Of a stretch of DNA of 64,000 nucleotides, positions 54,736 to 64,000 are shown piece by piece. This DNA is from Tubulanus polymorphus (Eukaryota; Nemertea; Palaeonemertea; Tubulaniformes; Tubulanidae). The position numbers and the translations under genes are program-made. The DNA is taken from the NCBI RefSeq assembly GCF_964204645.1, contig NC_134032.1, positions 2,198,916-2,262,915 on the forward strand. The letters are read 5' to 3'. Within the stretch, counting starts at the first letter, position 1. Each line of letters starts with the position of its first letter. The notes beneath the pieces were generated by a model. The model was not told the origin of the DNA and searched no databases. It worked only from the letters and a program-made list of their open reading frames with translations.

Positions 54736-55322
54736 TTAACCCTTTCGCTGCGTACACGCTTGCACCGCCCCCTACGTAAGGTATTTTCCGAAAAATTCGA
54801 TTTTTTTCAAATTGTTTTTAACCCCGATTTTTCGCGTTTTTATCGAAGATTATGATGTTATTTAGTGAAAATCAGTAAAAAATCATACCAACAGCCTTTT
54901 CTGTAGGGGGGGGGGGCGTGTTGGGGGGGGGGGTCAGGATGGGTTAGAAATTTTTTTTTTTCAGTTTTTCACCAAAGTGCCTATCTCAGTCTTTGGTGAT
55001 TGATGCTACGGTGTGGATGAAAGAAATTCAATTGATATGGGATATCCTTTTCCGCTGGTAGAGGTACGTAAGTGGGGAGCCATCTCAATCCCGCACAAAT
55101 TACCATGTGCTCAACAGGCTGACAGCACCAACTACTGACGCATTTTCGCCATCTGTTGTTTAGAAAGCTAACTATCTTGTCTTACATGCGTTTCCATACT
55201 GTTTGCTGTGTACGCGTTCGAGTTATAAATCAATAGGTGCATGACGTTTCTACAACGTCATACGCACAGCACGTGTCACTCATATGACGTTTCCAAAACG
55301 TCACACGTAGCGAAAGGGTTAA
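54736..55322. mobile_element. 587-bp piggyBac-like MITE with TTAA on both sides
   Basis: TTAA-CCCTTTCGCTGCGT at the left and ACGTAGCGAAAGGG-TTAA at the right. The interior has G-runs and GACGTTTCCAAAACGTC-type short palindromes. No transposase. Confidence 0.78.
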
Positions 55323-57090
55323 ACAATCGGGGAGGCAGGGGTCCGAACGCCCGAGACCACCCCCTTAGAACCCACCACTATACACCCAATGCTTGCTTGC
55401 AGGACAGAACGGGAGTGCCAATGTGTAGATCAAGTTTAAGAAAAGCCTCATTTGCCTCAAAGGATGGGTGCAAATCTGTATAAATGGTCTCACCGTTTAT
55501 GTACCATATAACCCAGGTCCAGGAAGTTTTTAGGACCCATATTCTAAATTCGAAAATGCGATGCTACATGATTTTTAAATCTTGCTTTACGACTACGGTT
55601 ACCTGCCCATCTTTTTTTATCTAGCCATTTTAAAAACGCTTCTCGTGAACGATGCCGCGCTCTGGGTAAACGTGTATGTTTAATATATGTGTCAATTTCA
55701 TTTGTTTGTCTTTGTAATGTAACCGACCTGAACTCCGTGTATGCTTTATATTTTACATTCAGCTCATCCGGGCTTTTAGAGTAGTCGGTCGTGTTTATTA
55801 ACCGGATTAAAAGCTTAACTTCCGAAGTCGAGTGTGTTGTTTGCTCGAGCGCTAAGAAAGACGAAATCGAAATTAACCGGTCATCCGCCCGCACACCGTA
55901 TCATAAGTAGTATACACAATATCATTAAATCAAGACTGACAGGTCCGTCAGGCTAAAAGAAAAAGACGTTTCGTTTCTTCGTAGAGCAGGCCTGGTCGGT
56001 TTAAAGACGTCGTTTCAGCTATAAATAGATATTCGACTTATTTTCTAGATATAGATATCTAATTGATTTAATCTTCATTTTATTCCTACGGCAAAATAGA
56101 ACGCTCATGGAGCATAACAAACATTTTTTACAATATACAAATTATAGCCTGATAGAAAAGTAGATTTTCGTAATTTTGGCTAATTGTAAAGGCTACTTGG
56201 TCGGTCAATTCTTAGATATTTAACAATTTTCCTTTTTTAATTCTACAAAAACATGAAAAAAATTGATGTTGGTCAATTTATTATTTTAAACTCTGAGTTA
56301 AAATCATTTCATTTTTAATGAGTTAACTTTTTTAGGTCAAATCTAAACAAATGTGGAAATAAATACACAGTTGTGGGCCAGAGTTAACTCTGAGTGAAAG
56401 TCAGTTCATTTTAATGAATCTTAACTCACAAGTGCAACTTCGTTCACTGTTGTGGGCCACAGTTAACCCAGAGTAAAAGTCAGTTCATTTTGATAAATCT
56501 TAACTCACAAAATGTGGAACTGAGTCCACACTGGGCCACGGAGTTGAAATCCGTTCATTTTGCGAGTAAACTCTTGAGTCAAAAATCAATTCTAAACCCA
56601 CAACTCTTTAGAACCGGGATCTTGAGAAACGAGGCTTCTCTATGTCGGCCATAGATTTAAAGAGAGTCCACATAACGAATATCTGTAAACTTTCAATTTT
56701 TGTTTGTTTATGGTTCGACTGCGCGTCTCGCAATTGTACAAAGTAACGACGGCTCGGCGTATTAAAGTAACTCGGCTGTTTGCACGAACTAAGATCGTTG
56801 TGTTTGCTAAACAAACACCTTTCGGCGACGCGGTTCTTGATCCGTACGGTTTTGAAATGTATCTCGGACACCGACAAAAGATCGTCTTCTGGTCGAAAGC
56901 TACCGCATCTGCCGGAGCCCGGCTCCGTGCAACAGGTCCATGTTGATGAATGTGTTTGAAATAGTTTGTTGTATCAGTAATATAACATATATAGTTACGT
57001 GCCCGCACCATCAGCATGGTCATCAACATGCATTCCCGAAGGGGACTACTGTAGGATATTGTTGAAAAGTCCAATAAGTTAACTCTTCTT
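55323..57090. other. Intergenic DNA with 44-bp type remnants
   Basis: Degenerate 44-bp related units lie at 56280-56620 (GAGTTAACTCTGAGT, GTGGAACTGAGTCC). Frames at 55544-55894 and 56640-57074 on the - strand are open but unsupported. Confidence 0.4.
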
Positions 57091-57094
57091 AGAA

Positions 57095-57250
57095 TAGGGA
57101 TTGATCCTGTTTTAGTTGATTTAGTTTGATTCGCTTTGATTTCATTGTTGTCCCTTACAAACCCACCACACCTGCCGGGAACGAAACAGGGGGTTTGATT
57201 TTGAAACCGGAAATCGAAGTACGTGCATTTATATAGTTGTGTGATCCGCG
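57095..57250 (+). repeat. Dispersed 150-bp repeat (family D150)
   Basis: AATAGGGATTGATCCTGTTT, ACCCACCACACCTGCCGGG and CGAAACAGGGGGTTTGATTT; the best-preserved copy with that at 14805. Confidence 0.65.
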
Positions 57251-57289
57251 GTCGAATTTACAGAATTATTCGTTTAAATCAAAGTTCAC

Positions 57290-57630
57290 AATAAGAAATT
57301 TCAGACTCATTTTATTGTTAGTGTACATTTTATATTATCTTTACAAAACGGACTCAGAGTGTTTCATTAATGGTTATAATGAGGACAACATCAGTATTCC
57401 TGAAGATGACTATCAGGATATAGTCGAAACGTTGAATAAACTACACTAGCTCAAGGAAACATTTCAGACTCTTTTTATTCTTAGTGTGCAGGGATTTTAT
57501 ATTATCTTTACAACACGGACTCAGAGTGTTTCATCAATGGTTATAATGAGGACAACATCAGTATTCCTGAAGATGACTATTAGGATATAGTCGAAACTTT
57601 GAATAAACTACACTAGCTCAAGGAAACTAG
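57290..57630 (+). mobile_element. 167-bp Penelope-associated repeat, two units
   Basis: CTGAAGA cores at 57400 and 57567, exactly 167 apart. The first is intact. The second has GAAACTTT instead of GAAACGTT, losing the only stem III pair. Confidence 0.85.
57395..57438 (+). ncRNA. Hammerhead-ribozyme-like motif lacking stem III
   Basis: TATTC, CTGAAGA, GACTAT/ATAGTC with loop CAGGAT, GAAA, CGTT, GAATA. The only change from the 50-kb copies is in the stem II loop. Confidence 0.5.
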
Positions 57631-58221
57631 AAATCTCTGACTAGCTTGAGGGTAAAATAAATCTTGATCATTTGGGTTAGATTTTTTGTAACTTTTTTAC
57701 TTATTTTGTTGATAACGTCACAGAGATTCTTCTGAGAAAAGTCGACCGGCAAACAACGAAATAAAGCAAAACACACAAGAACTTTTCATTTCACGACTCT
57801 CAAAATCGATAAACACCGACTTCAAAACGCGTAGAATACAATGACGACAATAAAAGATCCTAAAACTTTCACCGAAACGCGAAGCGGTTTTGGGCTATCA
57901 AACGGAGGCGGCGCGTTACAAAGCCACTTTTATGCTTTTATACCGAACGGTAGCCAAATAAAAAGTGACTAAATTGACGAATAAAAACGCCATAAAACCA
58001 CAAACCGTTTATAGACCTACCACACGATAAAGATCGAATATACCTTTATGACTTCTGTGTCGAAATAGCGAGGGTCTGAAGTGTAAAAGAAACCAAAACC
58101 GGCTTGGTTTCATCCGCGCCCTGGTCCAAACGTGTTCTTCCCACTAGCCCTGGTTACGTGTTCAGGTATCCGCTTCCTGGACCTGTGGACCTGGACCTGG
58201 CCCCCTTAGACATTCGATAAA

Positions 58222-58695
58222 AATAAGCACACCTTCAAAAACTGATCGTCCACACTTCAAATGTGTTCAGTGCTTCACCTGACACATTTCTAATTGAAAA
58301 TGAACTACAAACACCAGACATTAGACATTTCATCAGCACACTTTCAAAAACTGATCGCCCACACTTCACATGTGTTCACAACTTCACCTGAGACATTTCG
58401 AATTGAAAATGAACTACAAACACCAGACATTAGACATTTTATCAGCACACTTTCAAAAACTGATCATCCACACTTCACATGTGTTCATGGCTTCACCTGA
58501 GACATTTCTAATTGAAAATGAACTACAAACACCAGACATTAGACATTTCATCAGCACACTTTCAAAAACTGATCGCCCACACTTCACATGTGTTCAGAAC
58601 TTCACCTGAGACGTTTTCAATTGAAAATGTACTACAAACACCAGATATTAGACATATCATCAGCACAATTTCGTAAGCTGATCGTCCACTCATGG
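58222..58695 (+). repeat. 109-bp tandem repeat, about 4 units
   Basis: Same family as 51885-52425 (AAAACTGATCGCCCACACTT, CACCTGAGACATTTCTAATT). Confidence 0.9.
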
Positions 58696-59251
58696 CCGTG
58701 TTCCGTATCCTGGACTTCACAAGCCTAGATATTATATTAAGAATTGAATTCTAACGACCACCTTTAAAAGCACAAAAATGCTAAACATTACAGTATTGGA
58801 ATGCAGTTACGTAAGGATATTGTTTAGCTGGGTTAGCTGCAGGTTACGGATTAGATAACGTCAGTACCCAGTCTATCCCCATTCTCCACTCAGGAAGAGA
58901 TACTCATTTTATTGAAATCATGTCTAGTTACAAGCGCAAATGAAATTTATTTACACTCATCACCTCAACGAGAGGTATACAGAGGGACATATAATAAACT
59001 CTCAATTTCTAGCGCCATCTTACGATACTTCGGATAAACTACACGTATACGGTACGTGACGAGAGGGTTTGTAGATAAAGCCCTGTAAACCTGGGTTAGA
59101 ACAACGAGTTGGGAAGTGGTTAGGCTCAGTCGCCTGAAGCAGAGCCCGTACCAAGGTTGCTGCCCAGATATTTGGGAAAAGTGCCCTTACAAACACATGA
59201 CGTAGGCTGTATCCAATAGAACATTCCTTATTCACGATCCTCCAACACCCA

Positions 59252-59272
59252 CCCCCCCCCCCCCCCCCCCCC
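59252..59272. repeat. Poly-C tract
   Basis: A run of 21 C, followed by CACACCCCACACCCC. Confidence 0.9.
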
Positions 59273-59925
59273 ACACCCCACACCCCAGAGCCCCCCCTAA
59301 AAAGTAACTCAAATGCTAGGCACGGGCCTATGATGAAGCTATACATTAGCATCACCAGATCGTGTATACTCCGAACAAACCAGTTCCAAGTTCGTACGGG
59401 TTTAAGGCGAGGTTTTTCTACTGTACTGGCAATTCCTTTTACCCACACGCCATCTATTGGTCATCACTGTTACTACGTATTAGAAACGACCGGCAAAAAA
59501 ACTTCCAGGGTTCAAACACATCAGACACCGTGAACCTTGATATTTCATCCGCATTTTGGGAGGTAAAAATGTATTGATGTTACCTCTAAAAGTACCTCGG
59601 AAAAGATGTTCGGCTCTGAATCGATTCAACAAAAAAAAAAAACAGTAAAAAATTCGTTCTTCTAAATCTCTTTCGACCAAAGACGAGCTTCGTACGAAGA
59701 GTTTTTTACTGGCTTGTATCGTCAATGCGTACTCCACGCTTGGTTTTGCGAAGCAAGAAAAAATATTCACACAATGTGAGGCCATTACGACAACGGCGAC
59801 AAATCGCGAAACGCATTTGCAGAGCGAATAACTATATTTACATTCGATTTAAAATTCATGAATAATAAATTCCACGATGTCGTGAGAAATATGAATATTG
59901 TCGCGATAAATTGGAAACAACTTTG

Positions 59926-59931
59926 TTTATT
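59926..59931 (-). terminator. Poly(A) signal AATAAA of the lectin gene
   Basis: TTTATT on the + strand reads AATAAA on the - strand, nine bases after the TAA at 59942-59940. This implies a very short 3' UTR. Confidence 0.5.
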
Positions 59932-59939
59932 GCGGCGTT

Positions 59940-60163
59940 TTAACCGTGCACTTTTTCGCACACGAACGGCCATGTTTCCGCAGGGTTGTTACATTTCACG
60001 TCGATCCAAGTCAGTTCGCCGTTCAACAGGGATAAACAGATCGGACCCGAATTCGGGTCGTCATTCGGTTCGCCGTCGGTCCAGTAATCGTAGTCTATCG
60101 AAACGTTCGAAGTTTTCCATTTCCACTGACCATCGATTAAAGCGCCCCCTATGTGCGTGTAGA
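59940..60163 (-). CDS. Lectin gene exon 3: C-terminal half of C-type lectin domain with EPN motif
   Basis: The acceptor is CTTCTTTTCATTGATTTAG. The exon encodes HIGGALIDGQWKWKT, YWTDGEPNDD, ICLSLLNGELTWIDVKC and FVCEK, then stops. Glu-Pro-Asn in this position usually marks calcium-dependent binding of mannose-type sugars. The usual WND is WID here, so one calcium ligand is replaced. All four canonical cysteines are present. AATAAA lies only nine bases after the stop. Confidence 0.85.
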
Positions 60164-63100
60164 CTAAATCAATGAAAAGAAGAGACGCGTCGTTAAGAAT
60201 TACCGCGGTAATCTTGGATCCCACCTGTGGTGAGTGAGGATCCACCAGATGTCGCTAGTGTGCAGCTGGACATTAACTACAGCTGGAATAGAAGTTTCCG
60301 CTAGTGGCAAGTGAGGATTCACCAGATGGCGCTTGGGTGCAGTAGGGCACCGATGTTCTGTAATTCTGTTTACAGTAGGTTGATGTAATTCTTAACGATT
60401 GACATCAAGGAAAGGTTAATCCGATTTCAATTGAAATGTGAAGAAATTGAAGCGCGGATGCCCGAAAGACAACTAGTGACACCTGGCGGACACCCACACA
60501 CGGCGAGTAAGATCCTCGATTGCCACAGAAGGCCTATTATTGCGGGATTCTCAAGGTAACCTCATAGAAAATTAACAGTTAAGTGAAATAATCTAGACAT
60601 TTACACGCTGTATACTGCAGTTTGATACGTTGAGCCAGAGAATCCATTATCTTGCGAGTTCTCGGTTCCGCGAGTCTGAGACCAGTATTTTTGCAGTGTG
60701 TGAAGCTATCGAGCCAGCTTTTACGGGTTCCCGGTATGACGTAGAAACACTGGTCCCCCGCGACGCTCTGCACGTAACCCGGGTCTTTCGGGCAAGGTAT
60801 ATAGGACGCTACAATTGAAAACGAAAAGAAAGTTGACAAAAATAGAAAGCGCGAAGCAAGGAATAGAAATCCCACATGTTCTTAAACATAAAAACGAAAC
60901 AATAATCTTCAGATGTACGATGTACCAAATTTAGCAACCAACAAAATAAACCCCCAGTTCGTTGCTTGTCGGTTCAGAATATTTGGCAGATTGATTTCTA
61001 TTTTTTCTTATCAGATCATTTACAAAGAAAATTGTAACTATTTACGTAAATTATGAGGAGGATGTACATCTACAATGTAAAATGGTGCAATATCAATATC
61101 GATTGATGGATGATAACCCCTAAAATATGAGAAATGGAAAAAAATAATGTTCAGCCCCTGATGGTATAGTTACTTCCAAAATCTCGATGAACCAAAACAA
61201 GCAGTCATCAAAATTAACCCCAATCAGTCGCTTGCCAGTTCAGACTGGAGGAAGGCAATTATTTACATCGATATAGAGAACAGATTCTGTAAAACTAGAC
61301 CCATCAGACAACTGTATCTGTACTTTTTCAGTTGCGATTTCAGATTTCAGAAATCAAACCCCTGTGTTTCCGCCCCGACAGGTGCGACTGGAGGGTTTTT
61401 GAGGAACACCAAATAGAATGTAGTCGAACCGAATCTATTCCAATTAAACAGTCGATCCTTATCTTAAGATCGAGAAAAATAACTCCAACACTAAAATGAC
61501 TGGGTCTGAAATGTTTTGCATGAGCTTATAGGCCTATTGACTCGATGTACTCTTATAGTCATCTTCAGCAATACTATTCCTACACTAATCATGCAAGTCG
61601 TCAACATAATCATCAATCTTTTTACCAATTCTACTCATATCAATGATGAGGTCCACGTAGCGCTCAGTCAACTGCTGATAGCGCTATACTGATGATTTCA
61701 TTGATTCGCACGGATTACAACTTTTTTACTCTAATCGTACGCATCATATCAGTCAGTTATCTCTTCATGGGGGAAATAACATCCCGAAAAACTACTACGA
61801 ACTCAGGAGTGATCTTTAAGGCTTAGTAGGCCAGGAACTCATTTACCCCGGGGCGGCGAGAGGAAATGCAAACTGTCTCAACCAGGGACAACATGAACCC
61901 ATGAAAACCGGTATCCCATGAGTAAAAAGACGTTTAGGAGTCCATCAGGCCAGGTACTTATTTACCCCTGGGCGGCAAGAGGCAATGAGGAAAAGCGTCT
62001 CAACCATGGACAACAACAAGAACCTATGAAAACTGGCATCCCATGAGTAAAAAGAATAACGCGCTATAACTACTCTGGCTTGGGTGAAAGAAGTATAGAG
62101 AAAGGTGTCTCAAACAACTAGTGTTAAGGAGTCTATCAGGTCAGGTACTCGGAGTGAACCTATGAAAACTGGTATCCCAGAGTCAAATGGTCCCCTTGCT
62201 CTCTCGGGTGAAAGAAGCACTGGAAAGGTATCTCACCAGGGTACACTAAGGCAATACACGATATTTGAAGCCATGAACACTCCAAACATTCAGCTCCACG
62301 ATCGAATCGGACTAATTGGTTTTCACCATGTGAATTATTAAGGCCTAACTTGATAATTGAGGTTTTTATTGCAGTAACAGAAAATGGCGTTTTGGTCAAT
62401 ACTAAATTATTCACAATTATTGGCGGATGAAATACTTCACATTCATGTTCATCGATCCTGTTATTCTGAACTGAAAATTTCTAATTGTCAGGAGTTTTCT
62501 GAATGCGATAAGCTTCAAGTTGAATTGTGCAGAAGATGGTAATTAATATTCCTATTGTCCCACAGAACTTATCGACGTTTTAAGTCAGTAATCAGCTGAT
62601 ATACATATTTGACGATTTCTTTTGCAACATCAGTATTCCTGAAGATGACTACTAGGATATAGTCGAAATAGTTGAATAAACTACACTAGCTCAAGGAAAC
62701 ATTTCAGACTCTTTTTATTCTTAGTGGGCAGGGATTTTTTATTATCTTTACAACACGGACTCAGAGTGTTTCATCAATGGTTATAACGAGGACAACATCA
62801 GTATTCCTGGAGATGACTATTAGGATATAGTCGAAATAGTTGAATAAACTACACTAGCTCTAGGAAACATTTCAGACTCTTTTTATTGGTAGTGTGCAGG
62901 GATTTTATATTATCTTTACAACACGGACTCAGAGTGTTTCATCAATGGTTATAATGAGGACAACATCAGTATTCCTGAAGATAACTATTAGGATATAGTC
63001 GAAACGCTAAATAAACTACACTAGCTCAAGGAAACATTTCAGACTCTTTTCATTCTTAGTGTGCAGGGATTTTATATTATCTTTACAACACGGACTCAGA

Positions 63101-63729
63101 GTGTTTCATCAATGGTTATAATGAAGACAACATCAGTATTCCTGAGGATGACTATTAGGATATAGTGGAAACATTAAATGAAATACTGTTCAAGGAAACA
63201 TGTTATAAAATATAATTCGACCAAATTACTTATTCTAGTATTATGCCCTTCTAATAATTCTGGCGTTTCAATTTTATTATCAATTTTATAGTCTCTGTGA
63301 ATTCTTTTTTGTTCTCGCTTAACGTAGTTCAGATCTTGTTCTCCCCAAGACTAACCATATTTGTTTGTCCATTTAACCTAACCGAAATAAAAGAATAGTT
63401 TACTCACCATCTGTCCAGATCGGGATCGGGAACGTGGTCGACATTTCGTCTTTACGAAACAGTTGACAAACGGATGATTTCGAACCGCGACGCGTGAAGC
63501 TCATCGCTCGGCAATCCGCTCGCAAGGTGCACGCTTCCGAACATCGTAACCGTGATTTCAAATTCGTAACTGTCGCCGAAACGGACAATCTCGCAGCAGT
63601 GCCCGCCGTAGACCGCTTAAACGACGTCTGCCGCCGCTGCTGTTGCGGCAGTTCTAGGCATGGGTAACATATACAGCAGTTCAGGGCGGTGAATATAAAA
63701 CCTCCTAGGCAGCAGTTAAAGGACCTCAT
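59940..63729 (-). CDS. Secreted PAN/apple plus C-type lectin protein, complete three-exon gene
   Basis: Exons on the - strand are 63729-63408, 60808-60629 and 60163-59940. They total 726 bases, 241 residues plus stop. Junctions are GT-AG and all codon splits fit: GATG|GTGAGT joins CG to give Ala, and C|GTATCA joins TC to give Leu. The protein starts MRSFNCCLGGFIFTALNCC, a hydrophobic signal peptide. A PAN/apple-like cysteine cluster follows, then a long-form C-type lectin domain with EPN in loop and a WID in place of WND. It is likely an extracellular sugar-binding protein, of the kind used in invertebrate immunity, mucus or shell matrix. No transmembrane segment is visible. The exon 2 donor is the least certain choice, but it gives the expected lectin-domain spacing. 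Confidence 0.78.
60180..60540. repeat. Dispersed repeat inside lectin intron 2
   Basis: CACCAGATGTCGCTAGTGTG, AGTGAGGATTCACCAGATGG and GACACCTGGCGGACACCC are related to sequences at 8640-9010, 9270-9400 and 49490-49760. Class unknown. Confidence 0.5.
60629..60808 (-). CDS. Lectin gene exon 2: N-terminal half of C-type lectin domain
   Basis: The acceptor follows a long pyrimidine tract (CTTTCTTTTCGTTTTCAATTGTAG on the - strand, given here as motif description of its last 24 bases split across CTTTCTTTTCG and TTTTCAATTGTAG). The exon encodes YIPCPKDPGY, QCFYV, SWLDSFTHC and LRLAEPRT, the first beta strands and helices of a C-type lectin fold with its extra N-terminal Cys pair. The open frame continues upstream into the intron as a hydrophobic stretch that looks like a signal peptide, but it has only a GTG at its start and is better read as intron. 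Confidence 0.75.
61765..62260 (-). mobile_element. Degenerate SINE-like segments, tandem, in lectin intron 1
   Basis: CCAGGTACTTATTTACCCCTG, here cited as CCAGGTACTTATTTACCCC, with GGCAAGAGGCAATGAGG and GTCTCAACCATGG, resembles the body of family S2 on the - strand. A block with ACCTATGAAAACTGGTATCCC-type sequence is repeated four times about 110-150 apart. Confidence 0.5.
62620..63185 (+). mobile_element. 167-bp Penelope-associated repeat, four decayed units in lectin intron 1
   Basis: Core positions 62639, 62807, 62975 and 63142 are spaced 167-168. All four cores are damaged: GAAATAGTT, CTGGAGA plus GAAATAGTT, CGCTAAATA, and CTGAGGA with GTGGAAACATT. It lies antisense to the lectin gene. 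Confidence 0.85.
63408..63729 (-). CDS. Lectin gene exon 1: signal peptide and PAN/apple-like domain
   Basis: The start ATG is at 63729; upstream in-frame codons lack another ATG. The first 25-30 residues are hydrophobic and Cys-rich, ending near CYPCLELP. Residues about 70-100 carry LRCSEACTLRADCRAMSF and then CQLF, the C-x3-C-x5-C ... CQL pattern of PAN/apple folds, which mediate protein or sugar binding outside the cell. The donor is a perfect GTGAGT. A shorter lectin made from the later exons alone would lack a normal ATG, which supports this exon as the true start. Confidence 0.72.
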
Positions 63730-64000
63730 TGTAGATATTAGACCTGACAATAACGGAGTTTTTTATCGAGGCTTCGTTCATTAGGGAATAACGATTATGT
63801 AATGGTTATGTTCGCGATGAAACCTGCTGCAATCAATTAACGTCTCAATTAATTATTCATAACCGCCGATGTGCGGCACCTAATTTATTCTTTACACTTT
63901 TAACTAAAAGCTTGTGATTTCTAATAAGGTCAGTTGAATTACACCGAGTACTGCCCGTTTACTGATTTACCGGATTAAGCTACTATGCACATATGGTTTT

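Noticed and set aside
55544-55894. 116-codon open frame on the - strand
   Set aside because: Begins with GTG, no recognisable domain, no matching splice partners. Could be a real exon but cannot be supported.
56640-57074. 144-codon open frame on the - strand with an overlapping + strand frame
   Set aside because: No motif on either strand, non-ATG start likely, and the region is CpG-rich, which keeps frames open by chance.
57237-57449. 70-codon frame ending IPEDDYQDIVETLNKLH
   Set aside because: It is the 167-bp repeat read through its ribozyme-like motif after a D150 repeat; most other units have a stop in this frame (TAG in place of CAG).
59020-59448. 142-codon open frame on the - strand with a Gly run
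   Set aside because: The Gly run is the poly-C tract read in reverse; the rest has no domain.
60809-60875. Hydrophobic leader directly upstream of lectin exon 2 as signal peptide
   Set aside because: Only GTG starts the frame, a strong intron acceptor ends exactly at 60809, and exon 1 at 63.4-63.7 kb joins in phase with its own signal peptide and ATG.

Overview
This window is nuclear DNA from an invertebrate animal. The evidence is multi-exon genes with GT-AG introns, an odd-skipped family zinc-finger gene, a PAN plus C-type lectin gene, a eukaryotic tRNA-Thr, tRNA-derived SINEs, Penelope-like and LINE fragments and many short inverted-repeat elements. Gene density is low and repeat content high, with many short tandem arrays. 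A lophotrochozoan such as a mollusc fits best, but the species call is a guess. Nothing points to bacteria or vertebrates.

Only two protein genes are well supported. (1) On the + strand, 33406-38467, five coding exons with compatible splice phases encode the C-terminal 501 residues of an odd-skipped/bowl/OSR transcription factor with five C2H2 fingers. A poly(A) signal lies at 39479. Its 5' end lies further upstream and was not found. (2) On the - strand, 63729-59940, three phase-compatible exons encode a complete 241-residue secreted protein: signal peptide, PAN/apple-like segment, then a C-type lectin domain with an EPN motif. A functional-looking tRNA-Thr(CGU) is at 21509-21579. A possible NIDO-like exon at 23123-23317 is weak.

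Region by region: 1-7625 holds a MITE with 43-44 bp perfect inverted ends, a 47-bp array, tRNA-derived SINE pieces, 39-bp arrays and a 44-bp array. 7826-10325 holds a hAT-like MITE with a tRNA-like insert, a 248-bp element with 32-bp inverted ends and a hammerhead-like motif, and another 39-bp array. 10326-32300 is mostly unique non-coding DNA broken by 47-bp and 39-bp arrays and the tRNA. 33406-39500 is the odd-skipped gene, whose introns carry 47-bp and 39-bp arrays, a SINE and an antisense Penelope-like reverse transcriptase remnant. 40800-44575 holds two unrelated minisatellites. 46345-46737 is the 3' end of a LINE. 47900-55322 has two piggyBac-like MITEs, two opposed SINEs and a six-unit array of a 167-bp repeat. 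57290-58695 has more 167-bp and 109-bp repeats. 59926-63729 is the lectin gene, whose large intron is filled with the same 167-bp repeats and SINE debris.

The most interesting signal is the 167-bp repeat. Each unit contains a hammerhead-ribozyme-like core (CTGAAGA, a 6-bp stem II, GAAA, then GTT) with almost no stem III and a flanking 5-bp stem I, like the stem-III-poor hammerheads known from Penelope-like elements. The second is that the 47-bp arrays appear to be internal expansions of a 140-bp MITE: single copies are 140-141 bp, and one expanded copy is 283 bp, or three extra 47-bp units.
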